The position numbers and the translations under genes were made by a program. From assembly GCA_030123585.1 (NCBI GenBank), contig CP126120.1, positions 930,001-994,000 of the forward strand: 64,000 bases of DNA. Reading direction: 5' to 3'. Shown here in pieces: positions 59,101-64,000 of the stretch. The stretch is from Rhodanobacteraceae bacterium. GTDB taxonomy: Bacteria; Pseudomonadota; Gammaproteobacteria; Xanthomonadales; Rhodanobacteraceae. The stretch's first letter is position 1; every line of letters begins with the position of its first letter. The notes below the pieces were generated by a model, which was not told the DNA's origin, made no database searches, and was given only the letters and a program-made list of their open reading frames with translations.

Positions 59101-59741
59101 AGGAACTCGGCGCCGGTTTCACCCTCGCCACCCACGACATGGAAATCCGCGGCGCCGGCGAACTGCTGGGCGAAGCGCAATCCGGCCAGATCGAGGCGAT
59201 CGGTTTCGCGCTGTACAACGAACTGCTGGAACGCGCGGTGCACGCGCTGCGTTCGGGCAAGGTGCTCGACTTCGACCTCGGCAGCGACAGCGGCACCGAG
59301 ATCGAACTGCACCTGCCCGCGCTGATCTCGGACGACTACCTGCCCGACGTGCATGCGCGCCTGACCCTGTACAAGCGCATCGCCGGCGCGCGCGATGACG
59401 AAGCACTGCGCGACCTGCAGGTCGAGATGATCGACCGCTTCGGCCTGTTGCCGCCGTCGACGAAAAACCTGTTCGCGATCGCGTCGCTGAAACTGCGCGC
59501 GGATGCGCTCGGCATCCGCAAGCTCGACCTCGGCGCGGCCAATGGGCGCATCACCTTCCGCGCCAAACCCGACGTCGATCCCGCCACCATCATCCGGCTG
59601 ATCCAGCAGAAGCCGCGCGTCTACAAACTCGACGGGCAGGACAAGCTGCGCATCGTCATGGAATTGCCGGAACCCGCCGACCGTTTGCGCATGGCCGGCG
59701 AATTGCTGGAAATCTTGTCGGCGCGCAGCAAGGCTGCCTGA
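56190..59741 (+). CDS. mfd: transcription-repair coupling factor Mfd, with an in-frame repeat insertion
   Basis: 1183 aa from ATG 56190 (an ATG at 56154 extends it by 12). Order: UvrB-like damage-interacting part (LHFPDWETLPYDLFAPHPQLVSQRI, GEFAVRGALLDIFPMG), RNA polymerase-binding CarD-like part (GAPIVHVDHGVGRYLGLVALD), RecG-like motor with Walker A GDVGFGKT (about 662-669), DEEHRFGV, TATPIPRTLNMAMSGMRDLS, RGRVGRS, and the C-terminal TRCF domain. It removes stalled RNA polymerase and recruits UvrA. Residues about 427-452 (TGENQNPASSQTRTLDSGSP and on) are coded by a CCGGAATGACG-type repeat and have no place in normal Mfd (about 1150 aa). Confidence 0.96.
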   Translation: MPDTNIPIPALPRNPGQPRDWREPAGSSLALLLCETAHQRDGVVVAVTADSRAARLLEDELGVFAGGLPILHFPDWETLPYDLFAPHPQLVSQRIDTLYRLPATRKGVLVAPVATLMQRLAPRSYIAGSGLAVARGERLDLAEEQRRLEACGYRHVPQVGEHGEFAVRGALLDIFPMGANEPYRIELFDDAVESIRAFDPETQRSLHQVDAVKLLPAREFPLTDEAMRAFRDRLRERFPIDVRRCPLYQDMKQGVTPGGIEYYLPLFFEATETLFDYLGDDALFVLGRGALDAAEPFWKQTEDRYDQRAHDIERPVLPPMELYLPPQSLRERLNKVLRIDIVAADDARAAGTGTQAAPDFSGGGTTAGGFAARLREWLGSHHDTRVLIAADSPGRREALLEQLAAAELRPEVTESWQTFLTRRTGENQNPASSQTRTLDSGSPQRGVRNDDQKPQLAITVAPLERGFTLAEPALAVFTERELAGEHARRERQRRRVAERDPEAILRDLSELEIGAPIVHVDHGVGRYLGLVALDVGGMPGEFLAIEYARGDKLYVPVAQLALVSRYSGADDEHAPLHSLGGESWERAKRKAAEKVRDVAAELLAIHARRAARQGNAIDIDRTLLARFAEGFPFEETPDQQAAIDAVLADLAAPQPMDRVVCGDVGFGKTEVALRAAVAAASAGKQVAVLVPTTLLAQQHYDNFRDRLADFPVKVELLSRFRAKKDVDDALKKLADGKLDIVVGTHKLLQPDVKFRDLGLVIVDEEHRFGVRHKEQLKKLRAEVDLLTLTATPIPRTLNMAMSGMRDLSIIATPPAARMAVKTLVAQYDPALVREAFQRELARGGQVYFLHNSIDTIQRTARELAELVPDARIRVAHGQMSAHELEQAMLDFHRQRFNVLVCTTIIESGIDVPTANTIVIDRADRFGLAQLHQLRGRVGRSHHRAYAYLIVPDRKAMTADAEKRLMALESLEELGAGFTLATHDMEIRGAGELLGEAQSGQIEAIGFALYNELLERAVHALRSGKVLDFDLGSDSGTEIELHLPALISDDYLPDVHARLTLYKRIAGARDDEALRDLQVEMIDRFGLLPPSTKNLFAIASLKLRADALGIRKLDLGAANGRITFRAKPDVDPATIIRLIQQKPRVYKLDGQDKLRIVMELPEPADRLRMAGELLEILSARSKAA
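57497..57545. repeat. CCGGAATGACG-type repeat inside mfd
   Basis: ATTCCGGATCGCCGCAGC then GCGGCGTCCGGAATGACGA. Same ends and hairpin as intergenic copies at 23820-23935 and 39490-39604, but within the coding frame of mfd. Confidence 0.78.
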
Positions 59742-59821
59742 CGAATCCTGTGCACCATGTGCCACACAGGCCAGCCGACATGCGGCACTCTATACTGCGG
59801 GCCTCCGACAAGGAGCAAGGG

Positions 59822-60202
59822 ATGATCCCGCACTTCTCCGACCACGCCGCCAACGAGCGCACGTTCTTGGCATGGGTGCGTACGGCAATCGCGATCATGG
59901 CATTCGGCTTCGTGATCGAGCGTTTCGATCTGTTCCTCGCCTACCTGAGCGGGACGGCAAGGTCGCTTCCGCACCACTCGCACGCGGCCCAGCTTGTCGG
60001 TCTGGTGCTGATCGTGGCGTCGGTGGTCATGATGTTCACCGCGACCCTGCGCTACATCCACCATCGCAAGGCCATCGATGCGGACGGCGAGAAAGGCTAT
60101 GGCAGTGCACTGGGCGACACCCTGCTGGCCGTGATGCTCATCTGCCTCGGCGTATTTCTGATCGCCTACGTGACGCATCAGGTGCTGATGCTCGGCCGCT
60201 GA
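59822..60202 (+). CDS. DUF202 (YidH-like) inner membrane protein
   Basis: 126 aa, three membrane segments. DUF202 start DHAANERTFLAWVRTAIAIMAFGFVIERFDLFL, then HAAQLVGLVLIVASVVMMFTATLRYIHHRKAID and TLLAVMLICLGVFLIAYVTH. Function unknown; related to the cytoplasmic end of yeast VTC. ATG 59822 chosen as the start nearest the conserved motif. Confidence 0.92.
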   Translation: MIPHFSDHAANERTFLAWVRTAIAIMAFGFVIERFDLFLAYLSGTARSLPHHSHAAQLVGLVLIVASVVMMFTATLRYIHHRKAIDADGEKGYGSALGDTLLAVMLICLGVFLIAYVTHQVLMLGR

Positions 60203-60336
60203 GAACGTTGGCACCAGTTGAACGCAACCTGATCGCCGCTGCAGCCATGACACAACCTTGACGAACGGTGGTTCAGGATCACGGTCTCATAGTCGTGAGC
60301 GTGGCGCCGCGCGCCCATCCCGCAAAGGAGACACCC

Positions 60337-60840
60337 ATGAACACGCGACATGCATTACGTTTGTCTCTGGCCGGCGCGATTGCGCTGGCATTGTTGGGCG
60401 GCGCATCGATCGGCATTGCACAGACGCCACCGCCACCGCCGCCACCCGCGGCTTCGACGCCAACCCCGCCACCGCCGCCTCCGGCCAATCCCGCGCCGCC
60501 GGCGCAACCGGCAACCCCGATGGCCGCACCGCAACAACCCGCCACGCCACCGCAGGATGCGTCCGGCCAGTTCTACCAGGGCACGGAAACCAGCGCGACC
60601 TATCCCCTGCCCGACAGCCACGGCGGCACGCTCACGGTGAACGCGGGGATGCCCGCCCACGTCCAGAGTTACGGTCCGCCGCCGTCCTTCCAGTCGCTGG
60701 ACACCAACCACGACGGCCGCATCAGCGAATCGGAAGCGCAGGCCTATCCACCGCTGGACAGCGATTTCCTGTACGCCAGTGGCGGCGGCAACAGCATCAG
60801 CCGCGCGCAATACGAAAAGTGGGTGCAGAACCAGCATTGA
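60337..60840 (+). CDS. secreted Pro-rich EF-hand protein
   Basis: 167 aa. ATG 60337 with AAAGGAG. Signal peptide LRLSLAGAIALALLGGASIGIAQ, a Pro-run linker (PPPPPPPAAST, PPPPPPANP) and a classical Ca-binding loop DTNHDGRISESE, followed by a weaker SGGGNSISRAQYEKWV second loop. Periplasmic or secreted calcium-binding protein of the EF-hand family. Confidence 0.85.
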   Translation: MNTRHALRLSLAGAIALALLGGASIGIAQTPPPPPPPAASTPTPPPPPPANPAPPAQPATPMAAPQQPATPPQDASGQFYQGTETSATYPLPDSHGGTLTVNAGMPAHVQSYGPPPSFQSLDTNHDGRISESEAQAYPPLDSDFLYASGGGNSISRAQYEKWVQNQH

Positions 60841-60928
60841 CTTTCCGTGGCCACGCCATGTGACCGCGCTTGCGCGGCCACGTGGCGCGTGGGCATGATG
60901 GGCGATCCCGCCCTAATCGGCTCCACGC

Positions 60929-61402
60929 ATGTCCACGCCCACGCAAGCACCGGTCACGCTGTCGCGCGCCAGCCTCGACGACCTGGAAGCGCTGGCGCCG
61001 CTGTTCGACGCCTATCGCGTGTTCTACCGGCAGGCGAGCGATCTCGCGCGAGCGCGCGCATTCCTCGATGAGCGCCTGCGGCTCGGCGAATCGACGATCT
61101 TCCTCGCGCGCGACGCGGCCACGGGCGCCGCGCTGGGCTTCACCCAACTGTATCCGGCATTTTCATCGGTGGGCGCGCGGCGGATATGGATCCTCAACGA
61201 CCTGTTCGTGGCGCCGGAAGCGAGAAGCCGCGGCGTGGCGCGCGCGCTGATGTCGACGGCGCGCGCCTTCGCGATCGAAACCGGCGCGCTGCGCCTGGTG
61301 CTGGAAACGGCCGAGGACAATACGCCGGCGCAGGCGCTCTACGAATCGCTGGGCTATGCGCGCGAATCGGACACGCGCCACTACTCGCTGGAACTCGCCT
61401 GA
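60929..61402 (+). CDS. GNAT-family N-acetyltransferase
   Basis: 157 aa. VTLSRASLDDLEALAPLFDAYRVFYRQ, ESTIFLARDAATGAALGFTQLYPAFSS, RIWILNDLFVAPEARSRGVARALMSTARAFA with the acetyl-CoA loop, and LVLETAEDNTPAQALYESLGYARESDTRHYSLEL. Complete GNAT fold; substrate unknown, close in layout to diamine/aminoglycoside-type acetyltransferases. Confidence 0.92.
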   Translation: MSTPTQAPVTLSRASLDDLEALAPLFDAYRVFYRQASDLARARAFLDERLRLGESTIFLARDAATGAALGFTQLYPAFSSVGARRIWILNDLFVAPEARSRGVARALMSTARAFAIETGALRLVLETAEDNTPAQALYESLGYARESDTRHYSLELA

Positions 61403-61408
61403 CGTGCT

Positions 61409-62083
61409 TCAGGCGCGCGACGCCTGCCTGACGCTGGCGATGTAGTGGGAACGCAGGCGCTGGTACACGTACACGGTCGCGGGCGGCAGGTTGCGCGGAG
61501 CGAATCCCGTGCGCCGCATGCGCAAGCCCAACGCTTCGCGCTCCCGTCGCCGGACCGGACTGAACGGGCCGTAGGTGAACTGGATGAAGCGGCCGTCATC
61601 GCGCAGCGCCGCGAACGCCGCGCGCAGGATGTCGCAACGCAGCCCGCTGCTCATGGACAACATGCCCAGTCCGCTGACGACGGCGTCCGGTTTGCCGTCC
61701 GCGAGCAGGCCGTGTTCCGCGGCCAGCGCGTCCAGATGGCGCGCGTCCGCGCAGGCAACCGCCACGCCCGGAAACCGCTTGCGCAGGAAGTCCACCAGGT
61801 CGGGGTTGATTTCCACCACCAGCAACCGCGCAGGCGCGATGCCTGCATCGAGCAGCGCACGCGTGAATACACCGGTGCCCGCGCCGACTTCGATCACGCG
61901 CGAACATCCCGGCGGAAGCTGTTCGATCATCAGCCGCGCCAACTGGCGGCCCGACGGCGTCACCGACGCCATCTTCACCGGATCGCGCAGCCACTGGCGC
62001 AGGAAGGCGCGGATCGACTGCAGATCGATCGCGGCTTCCCCGCCGTTGGGTTCATCCAGCGATGGGTCGGATATCCGGTTCAT
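61409..62083 (-). CDS. class I SAM-dependent methyltransferase, PmtA-like
   Basis: 224 aa. SIRAFLRQWLRDPVKMASVTPSGRQLARLM is the amphipathic N-terminal part typical of phospholipid N-methyltransferases (PmtA). SAM motif I: VIEVGAGTGVFTRALLDAG; motif II near LLVVEINPDLVDFL; ACADARHLDAL; then GLGMLSMSSGLRCDILRAAF and FIQFTYGPFSPV. It may methylate phosphatidylethanolamine, but rRNA dimethylases share the fold. Convergent with the GNAT gene (6-base gap). Confidence 0.82.
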   Translation of the reverse strand: MNRISDPSLDEPNGGEAAIDLQSIRAFLRQWLRDPVKMASVTPSGRQLARLMIEQLPPGCSRVIEVGAGTGVFTRALLDAGIAPARLLVVEINPDLVDFLRKRFPGVAVACADARHLDALAAEHGLLADGKPDAVVSGLGMLSMSSGLRCDILRAAFAALRDDGRFIQFTYGPFSPVRRREREALGLRMRRTGFAPRNLPPATVYVYQRLRSHYIASVRQASRA

Positions 62084-62189
62084 GCGCGGGACGTTTTAAC
62101 ACACCGCGCATGCGAAATCCGTAAAGCCCTGTTCCACTGTCGCGCGCCCGATCCGGAGGCGCGACGCACCGTTCGCGAGCAACCCGGCG

Positions 62190-62561
62190 TCAATCGTCGT
62201 CGTCATCGTGATGGCGGTGGTGGCGGTAGTAGCCGTCGCGATCCCGCCAGTGATGGTACCGGTAGTAACCGCGGTCATACGGGTAATAGTAGCCGTACCC
62301 GTAGTACGCCGGCCGCGGCGTGTAATACACAGGGGCCGGGTAATAGACGGGCGCCGGATAGGCCGGCGCGTAGTACACCGGTGGCCCGGCCCAGTACCCG
62401 CAACGCCAGCAGTTGCCGACGCCCACCGCGACACCCGGAACCGAAATGCCTATGCCGACACTCACGTGTGAATGCGCGACGGCATTCGACGCGAAACCCA
62501 GCGAGGCGGCCGACGCGACCATCGCCAGCGCTGCACCACGAATCCATCCGCGAATCTTCAT
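62190..62561 (-). CDS. secreted Tyr/Pro-rich repetitive protein
   Basis: 123 aa from ATG 62561. Signal peptide IRGAALAMVASAASLGFASNAVAHS, then GVGISVPGVAVG, a CWRCGY pair, and a low-complexity stretch of P-x-YY units (PPVYYAPAYPAPVYYPAPVYYTP), followed by YYYPYDRGYYRYHHWRDRDGYYRHH and an Asp tail. Exported structural or envelope protein type common in proteobacteria; no known function. Confidence 0.8.
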   Translation of the reverse strand: MKIRGWIRGAALAMVASAASLGFASNAVAHSHVSVGIGISVPGVAVGVGNCWRCGYWAGPPVYYAPAYPAPVYYPAPVYYTPRPAYYGYGYYYPYDRGYYRYHHWRDRDGYYRHHRHHDDDDD

Positions 62562-62645
62562 GGCATGCCTCCGTCTTCGAACGACGGAATCATGCTCGCG
62601 CCGCGGCACTGAATCACCACTGAAAGCGCGCGGCCAAGTCCTTGT

Positions 62646-64000
62646 TCACACTAAGTGTTTCCTAAGCAACCAGCAGCCGTGGATGTGCGGCCGGCGCGCA
62701 AAATCGGGCGGAATGCTGGCGTGACTGATGTCATCGATGCTGAACGTGTGCGACAGAGCTTCCAAATCCAGCTTGAAGCGCCGGAAATTGTTGGAGAACA
62801 CGATCACGCCGTCATCGTGCAGGCGCTTGCCGCAGGCTTCCAGCAACGCGACATGGTCGCGCTGCACATCGAAATCACCGGCGCGCTTGGAATTCGAAAA
62901 CGTGGGCGGATCGACGTAAACCAGTCCGTAGCTTGCGCGCGTTTCCGCGAGGAACGCCATGGCGTCGGCGCGCGCCAGCACGTGGTTGCGGCCACCGAAT
63001 CCGTTGAGTTCCAGATTGCGTGACGCCCATTCCAGGTACACCTGCGACAGATCCACGCTGGTGGTGCTGCGCGCGCCGCCCGCGGCGGCATACACGCTGG
63101 CCGCGCCGGTGTAGGCGAACAGGTTCAGCATGTCCCGGCCGTGCGCGAGTTCGCGCACCCGCGCGCGCACGAGGCGGTGATCGAGGAACAGACCGGTGTC
63201 GATGCGATCGCGCAGGTTGACGAGGAAGCGCAGGCCGCCCTCCTCCACGATCAGGAATTCCTCGCGCTCGGCGAAGCGACCGTACTTCGTGCCGCCCTTG
63301 CCACGCGTGCGGGTTTTCAGCACCACGCGTTCGCGCGGCACCTCCAGCGCCACGCAGGCCGCGCGCTGCAGGTCGCGCAGGCGCACCCGCGCGGCGCCCG
63401 CGTCGACGCTGGCGGGTGGCGCGTATTCCTGCACGTGCAGCCATGTTTGCGCGGTCGCACCGTTGCCGATGTCTGCCGACTCTTCCGGCCAGCCGCGATA
63501 CACGTCGATGGCAGCGGCGTATTCCGGCAGGTCCGCGTCATAGGCACGAAAGCAAGTGATGCCCGCGCGCGACAATTCCTTGCGCAGGTTGCGCAGGTTC
63601 TTGCGGATACGGTTGGCAACCATTTCCGCGCCCCGCGACAGCGATGGCGTTGCGTCGGTGGCCGCGCGTTCCCGGACGTCGAACAGGGCGAGCCGGCATT
63701 CGATCGCGCCGTTGAACAGCGCGTAGTGTTTTTCCGCGTGCAGGCCAATCGCGCGTTCGAGCTCCGGCTCGCTGGTGAGCACCGCCGCGCGCCAGCCCGC
63801 GAAGTCCGCTTTCAGACGTTCGCCCATTTCGCGATACAGCGCCGGCAACGCCGCGAGGTCGCCCATGCGCTCGCCGTAGGGCGGATTGGTGATCACGAGC
63901 CCCAGCGCGAAATCGCGCGGGCGCTGCAGGTGCGCGACGTCGTGTTTTCCCAGCGTGACGAAACCCGCCACGCCCGCCGTCTGCAGGTTGTGCGTGGCAA
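62646..64000 (-). CDS. rlmL: bifunctional 23S rRNA methyltransferase RlmKL, N-terminal part outside the window
   Basis: The frame is open to the window edge, so the protein start is missing. The RlmL-type part has the motif NPPYGERMGD, and the RlmK part (from GAEMVANRIRKNLRNLRKEL) has CFRAYDADLPEYAAAIDVY, VVLKTRTRGKGGTKYG, LFLDHRLVRARVRELAHGRDMLNLFAYTGAASVYAA, and YVDPPTFSNSKR. It makes m2G2445 and m7G2069 of 23S rRNA. The N-terminal THUMP region is not included. Confidence 0.94.
   Translation of the reverse strand, partial: ATHNLQTAGVAGFVTLGKHDVAHLQRPRDFALGLVITNPPYGERMGDLAALPALYREMGERLKADFAGWRAAVLTSEPELERAIGLHAEKHYALFNGAIECRLALFDVRERAATDATPSLSRGAEMVANRIRKNLRNLRKELSRAGITCFRAYDADLPEYAAAIDVYRGWPEESADIGNGATAQTWLHVQEYAPPASVDAGAARVRLRDLQRAACVALEVPRERVVLKTRTRGKGGTKYGRFAEREEFLIVEEGGLRFLVNLRDRIDTGLFLDHRLVRARVRELAHGRDMLNLFAYTGAASVYAAAGGARSTTSVDLSQVYLEWASRNLELNGFGGRNHVLARADAMAFLAETRASYGLVYVDPPTFSNSKRAGDFDVQRDHVALLEACGKRLHDDGVIVFSNNFRRFKLDLEALSHTFSIDDISHASIPPDFARRPHIHGCWLLRKHLV

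Noticed and set aside
55437-59765. 1442-aa open frame on the minus strand opposite mfd
   Set aside because: It is the antisense shadow of mfd in high-GC DNA; its composition (His, Arg, Gln, Val rich) has no domain, while the plus strand has full Mfd motifs.
1-64000. tRNA, rRNA or replication origin
   Set aside because: No cloverleaf with a CCA end, no rRNA stretch, and no DnaA-box cluster or dnaA/rep gene was recognised; a covariance search could not be run.

Overview
The window is a GC-rich (roughly two-thirds G+C by eye) bacterial chromosome segment. The gene set points to a gammaproteobacterium of the Lysobacterales (Xanthomonadales), probably near Rhodanobacteraceae. This is an inference from a copLAB copper operon of the Xanthomonas type, the leucine dehydrogenase/isovaleryl-CoA dehydrogenase/IcmF cluster, CadC-like TolB-TPR regulators, and abundant REP and 7-bp (GAGTCCC) repeats. 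No species is identifiable from sequence alone. No rRNA, tRNA or CRISPR array was seen.

Layout. 1-6.1 kb: a truncated TPR protein, a CadC-like regulator facing a small secreted protein, an M48 protease, and a HigBA toxin-antitoxin pair behind two perfect palindromic operators. 6.2-9.1 kb: two nearly identical Asp/Glu racemase genes in direct orientation, about 2.1 kb apart, enclosing a DUF2442 gene and a RelE/ParE-type toxin-antitoxin pair. 9.1-18.4 kb: a dense nuclease and defence island. Its first half holds a NucS-like/DUF4268 nuclease, a small acidic gene broken by a stop codon, a NERD membrane protein, a DUF2075 helicase with a nuclease-like front end, an intact paralogue of the small acidic gene, and a membrane-anchored Mrr-like nuclease. 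Its second half is visibly AT-richer: an AvcD-like dCTP/dCMP deaminase with an overlapping 62-residue ORF, preceded by an unrecognised two-gene module (nucleotidyltransferase-like plus a 314-aa partner).

18.5-25.2 kb: branched-chain carbon metabolism (fused isobutyryl-CoA mutase IcmF, leucine dehydrogenase, isovaleryl-CoA dehydrogenase). IcmF carries several in-frame repeat insertions. 25.2-25.9 kb: a REP-associated tyrosine transposase between two REP doublets. 25.9-37.7 kb: housekeeping and accessory genes: YpfJ-type protease, EamA transporter, two tiny Lys-rich proteins, a TolB/TPR protein, FdhD, and an overlapping operon VOC-DUF72-PBP4-barnase-like RNase followed by barstar; then LysE and NIPSNAP genes divergent from a WYL regulator. 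37.8-39.1 kb: a cassette-like membrane protein followed by an attC-like palindrome, a duplicated scrap of a YCII gene and a frameshifted HicB. 39.1-41.4 kb: an ECF sigma factor with TPR tail flanked by two YCII/DGPF proteins. 41.5-46.5 kb: NnrS behind an FNR/DNR-type box, MsrA, and copLAB. 46.7-54.0 kb: a complete type I Wadjet system (jetABCD) followed by VapBC. 54.1-64 kb: RlmJ, Slp lipoprotein, GNATs, Mfd (also with an in-frame repeat), DUF202, an EF-hand protein, a PmtA-like methyltransferase, a secreted Tyr/Pro-rich protein and the 3' part of rlmKL.

The most interesting parts are the 9-18 kb island, which may contain an undescribed defence module (17-18.4 kb) beside the AvcD-like deaminase, the invasion of coding sequence by in-frame repeats, and the attC-like site at 38.5 kb.
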